19,745 nucleotides of DNA from Polyangiaceae bacterium (GCA_025936205.1 JAICTU010000121.1:1-19745), one strand, 5' to 3'. Positions 1 to 8,085 are shown, counted from the stretch's first letter. Translations and numbers: made by a program. Notes: generated by a model from the sequence alone, not told the origin.

Positions 1-146
1 CCAAGCACGACGCCGCCCGCGCTCAGGAATACGATGTTCTCATCCGAACCCTTCGCCATCGGGAAACCCAGGCCTCCAGCGTAAAAGCGGCGTGAGCGGG
101 CCAGGTCGGTGACGCCCAGCGTGACGACGGTGATGCGACTCGGCAT
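1..146 (-). CDS. VOC-superfamily (glyoxalase/bleomycin-resistance fold) protein, 5' part only
   Basis: Only the first 48 codons are in the window; the gene runs off the left edge. The N-terminus reads MPSRITVVTLGVTDLARSRR followed by FYAGGLGFP. This is the usual first beta-alpha unit of vicinal-oxygen-chelate proteins: a strand ending in GV.DL, a helix with RS..FY, then a GLGF turn. VOC proteins are small metal-dependent isomerases, dioxygenases or resistance proteins, and the visible part does not discriminate between them. The ATG at 144-146 is preceded by a G-rich stretch (GTGGGGCAC) that may serve as a weak ribosome binding site. The stretch 147-371 upstream shows no gene I can support on either strand. 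Family assignment is firm; function is open. Confidence 0.82.
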   Translation of the reverse strand, partial: MPSRITVVTLGVTDLARSRRFYAGGLGFPMAKGSDENIVFLSAGGVVL

Positions 147-371
147 GTGCCCCACGCTGCCCCCGGTCGGGGCGCGACGCAATGGCAAAGGCCCCAGTCC
201 CGCGACGCGCTGAATGTCGGTCTATGAGGGCTCCGATCGTGCCGAGCTGGATCATGGCTCTTCTCGGGGCGCAAATTCGCGGGGCGGCGTACTCCGTCGG
301 GAACTGCGCTGAGCGGCACTCCGTCTCACGCCGCAAATGCTCGATCCGAAGTCACCCTCGGTCTCGCATGA

Positions 372-665
372 CACGGAGCAAGGCGATGCGCCTGCGACGA
401 CCCGGCCGTCGCGCTCCCGAGAGCAACCGCGACTCTGACCTGGGCCGTGCGCCAGCGCCGCAACGATTGGGACATCCGCATGTACCGCGCTCGTGTGCTG
501 CAGCGCCTGGGGCGCAACGACGAGGCGATCCGTGACTTCTCGGTGGTCGCCAGCATGGACGCGCGCAACCTCGAGGCGGTGCGCGAAGTCCGGCTGCACC
601 AGGCGCGCGAGGACCACAAAGCCGCCCTGGCCGCCGGACTCTGGACGCCCATGCCCAAAGAAATC
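372..665 (+). pseudogene. Degraded C-terminal fragment of a TPR-like protein
   Basis: An open frame starts after a stop at 369-371 and has no convincing start codon; a GTG at 447 lacks a Shine-Dalgarno sequence. From about 399 to 615 it encodes a protein-like segment with a TPR-style helix pair: WDIRMYRARVLQRLGRNDEA, then IRDFSVVASMDARNLEAV and REVRLHQAR. The spacing and the RA.VL.RLGR.DEAI.DF pattern fit a tetratricopeptide unit, of the kind seen near the C-terminus of bacterial J-domain/TPR proteins. After about codon 615 the composition turns non-protein-like. The frame stays open to 857, running antisense into mrpG from 696, so the original stop appears lost. I interpret it as the remnant of a larger gene whose 5' part has been deleted. 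A short intact gene starting at 447 is the alternative. Confidence 0.5.
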
Positions 666-676
666 CTGAGCAACGG

Positions 677-693
677 GCGGGCGGCTTGCCCGC
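677..693 (-). terminator. Possible weak terminator hairpin after mrpG
   Basis: A perfect 6-bp stem (GCGGGC/GCCCGC) with a 5-nt loop begins 3 nt past the mrpG stop. It can extend by two G-U pairs. The tail on the minus strand is not a clean T-run; a T-rich patch (ATTTCTTT) follows only about 12 nt later. It may mark the end of the mrp transcript, but the evidence is only positional and structural. Confidence 0.3.
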
Positions 694-695
694 TT

Positions 696-1049
696 TCAGG
701 AGTGACGGCGCGCCGTGAGCGGCGGTGGCGTGTCGGCTGCCCCTGCCACTCGCCTGCGGAACAGCGCCACACGCGCCAGCAGTGCCGTGGTGATGGGAAC
801 GGTGATGCAAAGCAAGATGCAGATCAGCCACGGGTGCAGCACCAGGCGGCCTTCTAGCATGGAGAAGTACAGGATGGCCGCCAGCGCCACGGACCAGCTG
901 CCCAGGGTGTACGCGAGAGCTGGCGGGTGCATGCGCAGAAAGAAGTCCGGCAAACCGAAGAAGCCGATCGACGAGATCACGACAAGTATGCCGCTCAGCG
1001 CCAGCAATGCGGCGACCACGGCCTCGACCCAGAGCGGAAGCTGGCTCAC
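696..1049 (-). CDS. mrpG: Mrp Na+/H+ antiporter subunit G
   Basis: Small membrane subunit (117 aa) of the multisubunit Mrp/Mnh/Pha antiporter, which exchanges cytoplasmic Na+ (or K+) for external protons. Three hydrophobic segments lie at about residues 8-30, 44-64 and 71-93. The family signature GFFGLPDFFLRMHPPALAYT spans residues 29-48, and the length is normal for MrpG (about 110-125 aa). The start is a GTG at 1047-1049 inside a GTGA that overlaps the mrpF stop by 4 bp, implying translational coupling. It is the last gene of the operon. The C-terminal tail after residue 98 is polar and not conserved. Confidence 0.93.
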   Translation of the reverse strand: MSQLPLWVEAVVAALLALSGILVVISSIGFFGLPDFFLRMHPPALAYTLGSWSVALAAILYFSMLEGRLVLHPWLICILLCITVPITTALLARVALFRRRVAGAADTPPPLTARRHS

Positions 1050-1324
1050 TCGATCACCTCTCCACGCAAGATGAACTTTGCCATCGCGGATGAGCTCACA
1101 AAGCTGAGCAGCGCGATCAGCAGCGCCGCCTCGAAGTAAGTATCGCTGCTCTGACGAATCCCGAATACGAGCATGACGAGCATCGCGTGGCAGTAGAGGA
1201 GATCCAGCGCGAACACACGGTCCTGGGCGCGCGGCCCTCGGATCAATCTGAAGACCACGAGCAGCGATGCGACGGCATAGCAGGCGAGCGCGAAGCCCGT
1301 TGCGGCGGAGAGCACAGGACTCAT
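1046..1324 (-). CDS. mrpF: Mrp Na+/H+ antiporter subunit F
   Basis: A 92-aa membrane protein with three hydrophobic helices (about 5-27, 38-58 and 62-85). The hallmark of MrpF is present at residues 26-42: RLIRGPRAQDRVFALDL. It carries the acidic residues D35 and D41 in or next to the second helix, where the family places a functionally important aspartate. The ATG at 1322-1324 overlaps the mrpE stop by 4 bp (ATGA), and the 3' end overlaps the mrpG start in the same way. In known Mrp complexes F packs with E and G next to the A subunit. Length and motif are typical. Confidence 0.93.
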   Translation of the reverse strand: MSPVLSAATGFALACYAVASLLVVFRLIRGPRAQDRVFALDLLYCHAMLVMLVFGIRQSSDTYFEAALLIALLSFVSSSAMAKFILRGEVIE

Positions 1325-1818
1325 TCGAAGATTTCCCTCAGCGGTTTTTCGTAGCGGGCCTTGAAGCGCGCGACAAACTCAGCTTCTTCCCCAACGTCCC
1401 ATACGTGCAGCAGAAGGGCGTTGCGATCCAGGGCAAGCTCCGACCACACCGTGCCTGGAACCACGGTGGTCACCATGCATAGCGCGGCGAGCCCGAGCGG
1501 GTCGCGCAGCTCGATAGGTATGATCACGAACTTCGATCGGGGCCGTCGCCAGCGCCAGGTCAGAACGCTCCAGGCGATCTCGAGGTTCGAAAATGAGACG
1601 TCGTAGCCGACCTTCAGGATGAAGTGCACGGCGAGCAACGGATGCCTCACGCGGACCCTGGTGGGTCGCAACCGCGACGTGAGGATCGGCACCGCCCATC
1701 CGAGCGCGAGCCCGATCAAGAGCTGGCCGGCACCCGCCGCGCGCGAGAGCGCGAGCCACAATGCGAGTAACACGGCCGAGGTCAGCGGTGCGGGCAAGAG
1801 CTTCTGGAGGAAGATCAC
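1321..1818 (-). CDS. mrpE: Mrp Na+/H+ antiporter subunit E
   Basis: A 165-aa subunit with an N-terminal hydrophobic pair (about 8-50), a basic linker (RLRPTRVRVRH) and the conserved segment from 62 onward: LLAVHFILKVGYDVSFSNLE. The family signature around residues 119-142 is PLGLAALCMVTTVVPGTVWS followed by ELALDR and a cytoplasmic tail beginning LLLHVWDV. The start is GTG (1816-1818) within a GTGA overlapping the mrpD stop. Length matches MrpE/MnhE (about 155-170 aa). E is needed for assembly and activity of the complex rather than for ion selectivity. Confidence 0.92.
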   Translation of the reverse strand: MIFLQKLLPAPLTSAVLLALWLALSRAAGAGQLLIGLALGWAVPILTSRLRPTRVRVRHPLLAVHFILKVGYDVSFSNLEIAWSVLTWRWRRPRSKFVIIPIELRDPLGLAALCMVTTVVPGTVWSELALDRNALLLHVWDVGEEAEFVARFKARYEKPLREIFE

Positions 1819-3476
1819 GGAGAGCCCTCCAGCTGGAGCCCGGCTCGTGCCGGCTCGGGCACAGCCTGCGCTGACAGCACGGCATCGATGTACTGCCCGG
1901 GGGCGTACAGTGCCTCGGCGGCGGCGCTGGTGTAGCGCAGGACGGGCTCCGCCCCGAGCGTGAGCGCGCAGCAGGCGAGCAGCAGCGCGAGAACCGCCAC
2001 CGCCTCCAGGCTCTTCAGATGTGCCACCAACTGGCTACCCGCCGACCAGAAGCGGCGGATGCCCACCCGGCAGAGCGAAATGGTGCAGGCGATGCTCGAC
2101 AGGAGCACGAGAGCCGAGAGCGACCACAGCACGGACGCTATCGCCGCGGAGCCGGCTCCCGCGCCTCGTTCGGCGCTCAGCACGCTGGCGAGCAGCGCAA
2201 ATTTGGCGATGAAGCCGGAGAGCGGCGGCACTCCGGCGACCAGGACGGCGGCGGTCATGAACATCAGTCCGAGCAAGGCCGTGGAGATAGGGAATGAACG
2301 AGCCACCAGCGGCAGCTGTTCGTCGTCGAGATTCGTGTCTTCTCCGGGCAGGAGTTCGACGTCGGGCAGCGAGGGCGCGCCAGGACTGCGGGTCCGCTCC
2401 ATCAGCTCGACCAGCAGGAAGAGCGCGCCACCGGCCCAGGTGGCGCTCAGCAAGTAGAAGAGCGCCGCCGAGGTCACGGCAGGATCACCGACGCCGAGCG
2501 CCGCCAGCAGCGTGCCCGACGACACGATGATGGAGAAGCTCGCGCTGCGGCCTGCGCTGACCGAGGCCAGGAGCCCCAGTATGCCGAACAGAACGGTGGC
2601 GAGGCCGCCGTAGAGCAGTACGGGGCGCCCGAAATGCGCAGAAGGGCCGGCGTTCGCCGAAAAGAACAGCGTCCAGGAGCGCAGCAGCGTGTAGATGCCG
2701 ACCTTGGTCATCGGCGTGAACAGCGCCGCGACCGGCCCGCTCGTGGCAGCGTAGGCCGGGACGAGCCAGGAGTTGAGCGGCCAGATCGCCGCCTTGATCA
2801 GGAACGCGAGCGCGAGAACGGCGGCACCCGCATGCAAGAGTCCGCGATCGCGCTGCGGCACGAGCGCAATCTTTTGCGCGACGTCGGCCATGGACAGCGT
2901 GCCCAGCACGCCGTACAGCACCGCCAAGCCGATGAGAAACAGCGATGAGGCGAGCAAGTTCACCGCGATGTAGTGCAGACCGGAGCGCACGCGGGGCCAC
3001 CCCGACCCGTGCAGTTGCAGGCCGTACGAGGCCGCGAGCGTGACTTCGAAGAACACGAACAGATTGAACAGGTCTCCGGTGAGGAAAGCGCCATTGATGC
3101 CCATCAGCTGAATCTGAAAGAGCGGACGAAAGTGCGCGCTGGCCCTCGCCCACGACGCCTCGGCATACAGGGCGACACACAGGCCCAGGACACTGACCAG
3201 CACGAGCAGCAGCGCGGAGAGCCGGTCCGCTACCAGGACGATCCCGAAGGGTGCCCGCCAGTTGGCCGCCAGATACACGATCATGTCGCCGGAGCCGCGG
3301 CCGCTGTCGACGCGTTGCAAGAGCGCCGCTGACACCACCACGCCCGCCAGCGTGGCCGACAGGTTCAGGATGGGCTCCAGGCGCCCGCGCCGCTCCCCGA
3401 TCCACAAGAGCAGAGCGGCCGTGACGAGCGGCAGCAGGATCGGCAGCACGATCAGGTGCGGCAGGAGCCCGCTCAC
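1815..3476 (-). CDS. mrpD: Mrp Na+/H+ antiporter subunit D (NuoM/NuoN-like)
   Basis: A 553-aa polytopic antiporter-like subunit homologous to complex I NuoL/M/N. The motif FNLFVFFEVTLAASYGLQLH places the key transmembrane glutamate at E144. LAFLIKAAIWPLNSWLVPAY gives the ion-path lysine K228, and the segment ALFTPMTKVGIY gives K258. These are the residues expected of a functional D subunit. An acidic extramembrane loop at about 360-385 (LPDVELLPGEDTNLDDEQLP) is a moderate family-type insertion, and a hydrophilic C-terminal tail follows residue 520. The start is GTG at 3474-3476, overlapping the mrpC stop by 4 bp. The 4-bp junctions on both sides indicate tight co-translation. Confidence 0.96.
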   Translation of the reverse strand: MSGLLPHLIVLPILLPLVTAALLLWIGERRGRLEPILNLSATLAGVVVSAALLQRVDSGRGSGDMIVYLAANWRAPFGIVLVADRLSALLLVLVSVLGLCVALYAEASWARASAHFRPLFQIQLMGINGAFLTGDLFNLFVFFEVTLAASYGLQLHGSGWPRVRSGLHYIAVNLLASSLFLIGLAVLYGVLGTLSMADVAQKIALVPQRDRGLLHAGAAVLALAFLIKAAIWPLNSWLVPAYAATSGPVAALFTPMTKVGIYTLLRSWTLFFSANAGPSAHFGRPVLLYGGLATVLFGILGLLASVSAGRSASFSIIVSSGTLLAALGVGDPAVTSAALFYLLSATWAGGALFLLVELMERTRSPGAPSLPDVELLPGEDTNLDDEQLPLVARSFPISTALLGLMFMTAAVLVAGVPPLSGFIAKFALLASVLSAERGAGAGSAAIASVLWSLSALVLLSSIACTISLCRVGIRRFWSAGSQLVAHLKSLEAVAVLALLLACCALTLGAEPVLRYTSAAAEALYAPGQYIDAVLSAQAVPEPARAGLQLEGSP

Positions 3477-3814
3477 TTCAGCCTCGTCCCATCGACGTGG
3501 TCCGTGCCGCTCAGGCCGCGCGACGCGAGCAGCACGACCAGAAATAGCGCCGTCGTGGCGAAGCCGATGACGATGGCGGTGAGCACGAGGGACTGCGGAA
3601 GCGGATCCGTGTAATGATCGAGATCGGCAGGTACCCCGGGCTCAACGATCGGCGGCTTGTCGATGAAGATGCTCCCCACGCTGAAGATGAACAGGTTCAC
3701 GGCATACGACAGCAACGTGAGGCCCATGATCACCTGAAAGGTTCTCGGGCGGAGTACGAGCCAGACCCCAGCTCCGGCGAGCACCCCCACCACGAGCGCC
3801 AGCACGGCCTCCAT
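3473..3814 (-). CDS. mrpC: Mrp Na+/H+ antiporter subunit C (NuoK-like)
   Basis: A 113-aa NuoK-homologous subunit with three transmembrane helices (about 3-20, 27-48 and 77-97). The family signature DPLPQSLVLTAIVIGFATTA occupies residues 70-89, and the second helix contains QVIMGLTLLSYAVNLFIF. The ATG (3812-3814) directly follows the mrpA stop with no spacer (TGAATG). A GAGGG about 9 nt upstream, lying inside the last mrpA codons, is a good ribosome binding site. Length is normal (MrpC about 110-120 aa). Confidence 0.95.
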   Translation of the reverse strand: MEAVLALVVGVLAGAGVWLVLRPRTFQVIMGLTLLSYAVNLFIFSVGSIFIDKPPIVEPGVPADLDHYTDPLPQSLVLTAIVIGFATTALFLVVLLASRGLSGTDHVDGTRLK

Positions 3815-6739
3815 TCAGCTCACCCTCATCGGCTTGGGCGCCGCCGAGCTGCGAGCCGGCTTCTTGTGGGCGCGGAGGGACTGGTGAGCGAGTGTCGTCA
3901 GGATCAGGAGCGTTGCGCCGATCACCACAATGAACACGCCCAGATCGAAGAAGGTCGCGCTCGGCAAGTGCACTTCGCCGATCAGCGGCAGCGATACGTG
4001 CGCGGTGTGACTCGTCAGGAAGGGATAGCCGAAGAAGACGGCGCCCAGGCCCGTGCTCGTCGCGAGCAAGAGGCCCGCTGCCAGCCAGCGTGCCGGGCGA
4101 ACTCGAGTGCGCGCCTCCACCCAGAGCGCGCCAGAGGTGATGTACTGCATGATGATTCCGATGGCTATCACCAGCCCTGCCACGAACCCCCCGCCGGGCT
4201 CGTTGTGCCCGCGCAGGAAGAAGTGCGCTGCCACGACGACGACCACAGGCAGCAGTAGCCGAGCAATGACTGCCGGAACCATCAGGTATCCGCGCGCCGC
4301 CTCACCCGCCTTGCGCGGCTTCACCAGATCGGTGACGACGTCGGCCGGCAAGGCGCGTTGTTGCTGGGGCGCACCGAGCGCCTCGACGGGAGGGCGGAAG
4401 CGGCGCAACAGGGCGTAGACGGTGAGCGCGACCGCCCCGAGCACGGTGATCTCGGCGATGGTGTCGAAGGCGCGAAAATCGACCAGCATGACGTTGACGA
4501 CGTTGGCGCCACCGCCCGCGGGCAGCGAGCGGCTGAGGAAGAAGGGCGAGATGCTCTGCGGCGCCGGCCGGGTCAGCATGGCGTAGGAGAGGGTTGCCAG
4601 CCCGCCGCCTGCTCCGAGCGCGAGCAGGAGATCTCGGGCGCGGCGGGCCCGGTCTCTGATGCTGACGCGAACGCCGAGCTCCTGGATGCGCATGGGCAAC
4701 CAGCGGAGCCCGAGCAAGAACAGGGTTGTCGTGACCACTTCGACGAGGATCTGTGTGAGCGCCAGATCGGGCGCGGAGAACCAGACGAACGTGACGCAGG
4801 TGACGAGCCCCGCGCCACCCACCAACGTGATCGCGACCAGCCGATGGAACTTCGCCAGCACGGCTGCGCCGAGCGCGCACAGCGCGCCGATCAGCCACAG
4901 GCTGACGAACGCAGGCGAGGCGGGCAAGCGCTCGCGTTCGCCCCAGGAGAGCGGAACCTGCCGCGCGGCGAGCAGCGCGAGCAGAAGCGCCACCGCGATG
5001 ATGCTGAACATTTGGGGCTGAAGCCGCCGCGTCCCGACGACGCGCAGGGCGGCTCGCGAGAAATGCGTGCTCGCGACCAGAGCGCCTTCGAACAGGCGCC
5101 TGCCGTTCAGGCGCCCGGGCAGTGGCGGATCCTGGAGCTGGCCCCGCTCCTGCTGCCCGCGCAGCCAGATGTAGCCCACGATCCCGCCCCCGATCGCCAC
5201 GAGGCTCATGAGCAGCGGCAGGTTGAAGCCGTGCCAGATCGAGAGACTGTATGCGGGGAGCTCGCCGCCCACCACGGGCAGAGCTGCCGCCGCGAGCGAC
5301 GTACCGATCGATCTTGCCGGGGCGACCCCGACGACCAGGCAGCTGAGCACCAGGAGCGCGATCGGCGTGCGCATCCAGCGCGGCGCTTCCTCCGGGGTTC
5401 GGGGCAAGTCGGTCGAAGGAGGGCCGAAGAAAATATCATAGCCGAAGCGCAGCGAGTACACGACCGCGAACAGCCCTGCGAGCGTGGCGAGGCTGGGGAG
5501 CAACACCTCCACCCAGCGATGAGAGGAGAGGAAGATCGTCTCGGCGAAGAACATCTCCTTGGAAAGGAAGCCGTTGACCAGGGGCACGCCGGCCATCGCC
5601 CCACTGGCCACGAGCGCCAGCGTTGCGGTGCGTGGCATCGACCGCATCAGACCATTCAGGCGACGGATGTCGCGCGTCCCGGTTTCGTGATCGACCACGC
5701 CCGCCGCCATGAAGAGAGAGGCCTTGAAGGTCGCGTGGTTCATGATGTGAAATACTCCCGCAACTGCCGCGAGCGGGCTGTTGAGGCCGAAGAGCAGCGT
5801 GATCAGGCCGAGGTGGCTGATCGTGGAGTAGGCGAGCACGCGCTTCAAATCGTGCTGGAACATCGCGATATATGCGCCGAGCAGGAGCGTCGTCATGCCG
5901 GCGCCGCTGACGATCCAGAACCACAAGTCCGTCCCCGAGAGCACGGGCCAGAGCCGCGCGAGCAGAAATACCCCCGCCTTGACCATGGTCGCCGAGTGCA
6001 AGTAGGCGGACACCGGGGTCGGCGCCGCCATCGCCCGCGGCAGCCAAAAATGAAACGGGAACTGCGCGCTCTTGGTGAACGCCCCGACCAAGATCAGGAC
6101 GAGCGCTACGGGGTAGAGCGAGTGCGCTCGAACCCGCTCGCCAGCGGCCAGGACGGTGTCGAGATCGTAGCTCCCGGCGATGTGCCCCAGTAGGATGACT
6201 CCCCCGAGCAGCGCGAGCCCGCCTGTGCCGGTCACCGCCAATGCCATCAGCGCGCCACGCTGGGCGTCGACTCGGTGGTGCCAGTATCCGATCAGCAAGA
6301 ATGAGACCAGGCTCGTGAGTTCCCAGAAGACGACGAGCTGAACCAGGTTGCCGGCGACCACCACGCCGAGCATCGCCCCCATGAATGCGAGGAAGAACGA
6401 GAAGAAGCGCGCAACGGGGTCCTCCGGGGACATGTAATAACGCGCATACAGAGCGACCAGAGCCCCGATGACGGTGACGAGGACGGTAAACAGCCACGCA
6501 AGCCCGTCGATCCGAAACACCAGGTCCAGCCCGAGTGAAGGCACCCACGGCACCGTCGCGCGGATCACGCCGCCGTCACGCACCCGCGGAAACAGGCTGA
6601 TCATCCACACCGCTGCCACGGTCGAGACGAGGCCTGCACAGCCCGCGAGCAGCGTGCGGGCGCGCGCCGGCAGTAGCGCGGCGACCAGGCTGCCGACGAA
6701 CGGCAAGAGCAATGGGGCGACCACCAGCATGGCGCCCAC
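3815..6739 (-). CDS. mrpA: Fused Mrp Na+/H+ antiporter subunits A and B (PhaAB/MnhAB type)
   Basis: A 974-aa fusion typical of group 2 Mrp operons. Residues 1 to about 480 are the NuoL-like antiporter core. The motif VVFWELTSLVSFLLIGYW gives E140, FTKSAQFPFHFWLPRAMAAP gives K223 and H230, and HDLKRVLAYS gives K299. These match by position the essential residues reported for Bacillus MrpA. The DUF4040/NuoJ-like region (about 610-690) includes FSAPDLALTQILVEVV (E667). DFRAFDTIAEITVLGAVAL (E763) follows. Residues about 815-955 are the MrpB domain with GHNEPGGGFVAGL. It is the first gene of the operon and contributes the Na+/H+ path with D. The assumed start is GTG at 6737-6739; an ATG three codons in (6730) is an alternative. 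Neither has a strong Shine-Dalgarno, though AGGCGA lies 5 nt before the GTG. Confidence 0.96.
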   Translation of the reverse strand: MGAMLVVAPLLLPFVGSLVAALLPARARTLLAGCAGLVSTVAAVWMISLFPRVRDGGVIRATVPWVPSLGLDLVFRIDGLAWLFTVLVTVIGALVALYARYYMSPEDPVARFFSFFLAFMGAMLGVVVAGNLVQLVVFWELTSLVSFLLIGYWHHRVDAQRGALMALAVTGTGGLALLGGVILLGHIAGSYDLDTVLAAGERVRAHSLYPVALVLILVGAFTKSAQFPFHFWLPRAMAAPTPVSAYLHSATMVKAGVFLLARLWPVLSGTDLWFWIVSGAGMTTLLLGAYIAMFQHDLKRVLAYSTISHLGLITLLFGLNSPLAAVAGVFHIMNHATFKASLFMAAGVVDHETGTRDIRRLNGLMRSMPRTATLALVASGAMAGVPLVNGFLSKEMFFAETIFLSSHRWVEVLLPSLATLAGLFAVVYSLRFGYDIFFGPPSTDLPRTPEEAPRWMRTPIALLVLSCLVVGVAPARSIGTSLAAAALPVVGGELPAYSLSIWHGFNLPLLMSLVAIGGGIVGYIWLRGQQERGQLQDPPLPGRLNGRRLFEGALVASTHFSRAALRVVGTRRLQPQMFSIIAVALLLALLAARQVPLSWGERERLPASPAFVSLWLIGALCALGAAVLAKFHRLVAITLVGGAGLVTCVTFVWFSAPDLALTQILVEVVTTTLFLLGLRWLPMRIQELGVRVSIRDRARRARDLLLALGAGGGLATLSYAMLTRPAPQSISPFFLSRSLPAGGGANVVNVMLVDFRAFDTIAEITVLGAVALTVYALLRRFRPPVEALGAPQQQRALPADVVTDLVKPRKAGEAARGYLMVPAVIARLLLPVVVVVAAHFFLRGHNEPGGGFVAGLVIAIGIIMQYITSGALWVEARTRVRPARWLAAGLLLATSTGLGAVFFGYPFLTSHTAHVSLPLIGEVHLPSATFFDLGVFIVVIGATLLILTTLAHQSLRAHKKPARSSAAPKPMRVS

Positions 6740-7077
6740 TCTATCGCCTGGCTGAAACAGTTTCAGGGCAGAAGCTGTGGCAGCGATGGATCACCAGCAG
6801 CTGTGCCAGGGTGAAGTCCTGCCGCTCTCCTCGAGCCCTTCCGCGTTCGGTCTGAGCAAAACCGCTACACCCGGCGCTCGTTCCGCTGAAGATTGGAACG
6901 TGTGACTGGGGAAACGCTGCGCGCCTGGAAGCGTTGCGGTCTCCCGCACTGCCCACGTGGTGAGCGGGCACAGGCATGTGGCCCGCGATGTGCAGACGCC
7001 GTGTGCAGGCGCCTGCTCGGCCGAGCCGCCTGTCGCCTCGGACCAGCCAAGGGTCCCTCCAAACTTCGAGCGAAGCC
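6740..7077. other. Divergent intergenic region between mrpA and usp
   Basis: About 340 bp separates the two divergent start codons, so promoters for both units must lie here. I found no convincing -35/-10 pair and no GG-N10-GC sigma-54 element on either strand. Apart from the 15-bp palindrome next to mrpA there is a 12-bp GC-rich palindrome (GCAGGCGCCTGC, 7005-7016), not significant alone. A 39-codon plus-strand frame (6786-6905) lacks a good ribosome binding site and is probably non-coding. Confidence 0.6.
6752..6766. promoter_or_regulatory. Candidate operator: perfect 15-bp palindrome upstream of mrpA
   Basis: CTGAAACAGTTTCAG has two perfect 7-bp arms around one base, lying 12 bp upstream of the mrpA GTG. 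A 7-bp-arm palindrome with a 1-nt centre is expected roughly once by chance in a window this size. Its placement in the leader of the only operon start of this kind makes it a plausible repressor site or RNA hairpin. It does not match an operator I can name. Confidence 0.3.
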
Positions 7078-7998
7078 ATGCCGAACGTTCTTCCGTCGCG
7101 CACGCAGCCACGGCTGCGATCCATTCTGGTCGGAGTCGACCTTTCGCCAGGGTCGGACCGAGTCCTCCGGCGCATTCCGCTCTTGCCCCTGGACGCGAAA
7201 GCGCAGCTCACGCTCCTGCATGTGGTGCCCAAAGGCCTGCCCGTGCGTGCTCGGCGCCGCGCCATGGCCGACGCGAACAAGGCCCTCGCGGTCGAAGCGA
7301 GCGAGCTGGCGGGCCAATTGCCGGCGGGTGTGCGCATCGAGCGCATCGCCACGGAGGGGGCCGCCGCGCTCGAGATCGCGAACCACGCCCGGGCAGCACA
7401 GGCCGAGCTCGTCATCCTGGGGCAAGGCGGACGAACAATGCGCCGCATTTTTCTGGGTTCCACCGCTGAACGCGTCATTCGACGAGCACAGCTACCGGTG
7501 CTGGTGGTCCGCCTTCCTCCCAGGGCCCCCTACCGCAGGCCGGCGCTCGCGCTGGACTGCGACCCCGCTGCGCAAGCGGCGGTCGCCCTGCTGCTCACCG
7601 TGATCCCCCCACCACGCCCGACTGTCGCGGTGATTCACGCTTACGATGTGCCGTATCAGAGGCTGATCTACCCGAGCCTGAGCGAGGCCGACGCGGAGGA
7701 GCAAAGGGAAGAGGCGAAAGCATGGGCCTCGGATCAGGTCGGGCAGCTCTTGGTCGAGTCTTTCGCGCAGGCCAAGGTCCCGCCCCTCGAGAGGCCTGCC
7801 TGGAGAATGCATGTCCTCTATGGCTCGCCCAGGGGCGTGATTCAGAAGGTGGCGAAGAAGGCGGATACGGATGTACTGGCGCTCGGGACCCACGGATACT
7901 CCGGCCTCGCTCACGCCCTGCTCGGGACGGTTGCCGGCGATGTGCTGCGCGATGTCCATTGCGATGTGTTGGTCGTGCCGCCGCCGCGCCCTGCGTGA
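7078..7998 (+). CDS. Tandem universal stress protein (two UspA domains)
   Basis: A 306-aa soluble protein made of two Usp domains. Domain 1 spans about residues 13-146 and starts RSILVGVDLSPGSDRVL. Domain 2 spans about 155-301. The second domain ends with LGTHGYSGLAHALLGTVAGD, a full G-2X-G-9X-G(S/T) nucleotide-binding signature (G270, G273, G283, T284). In domain 1 the corresponding segment LGQGGRTMRRIFLGSTAERV is one residue short between the glycines (G115/G118 to G127). ATP binding is therefore predicted mainly for domain 2. The ATG at 7078 is preferred because the Usp fold begins 13 codons later; in-frame codons upstream to 6976 encode no fold. Usp proteins respond to starvation, respiratory or oxidative stress. 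It is divergent from mrp and followed 87 bp later by rnk. Confidence 0.9.
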   Translation: MPNVLPSRTQPRLRSILVGVDLSPGSDRVLRRIPLLPLDAKAQLTLLHVVPKGLPVRARRRAMADANKALAVEASELAGQLPAGVRIERIATEGAAALEIANHARAAQAELVILGQGGRTMRRIFLGSTAERVIRRAQLPVLVVRLPPRAPYRRPALALDCDPAAQAAVALLLTVIPPPRPTVAVIHAYDVPYQRLIYPSLSEADAEEQREEAKAWASDQVGQLLVESFAQAKVPPLERPAWRMHVLYGSPRGVIQKVAKKADTDVLALGTHGYSGLAHALLGTVAGDVLRDVHCDVLVVPPPRPA

Positions 7999-8085
7999 TG
8001 CAGGCGTGCGTTTGCCGCCTGGCGCTGTTTGCCACAAGCCCACGATCCGAGCGTACGGTGTGCAGCGGCGCCGGTAAGCTGGAGC

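Noticed and set aside
182..535. Plus-strand open frame of 117 codons at the left edge
   Set aside because: Arg/Ser-rich with no domain; a different frame carries the TPR-like remnant across its 3' half.
4358..6193. A 611-codon plus-strand open frame opposite mrpA
   Set aside because: Its translation is rich in Arg, Gln, Asp and Glu with no recognisable fold, as expected for the antisense of a high-GC membrane-protein gene. mrpA is unambiguous on the other strand.
6740..6900. Sigma-54-type promoter upstream of mrpA (TGGCAC seen on the minus strand)
   Set aside because: The required GC 10 bases after the GG is missing (GG is present instead), so the -24/-12 spacing and sequence fail.
7005..7016. 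12-bp palindrome GCAGGCGCCTGC upstream of usp
   Set aside because: 6-bp-arm palindromes are expected several times by chance in a GC-rich window of this length, and nothing else supports a role.
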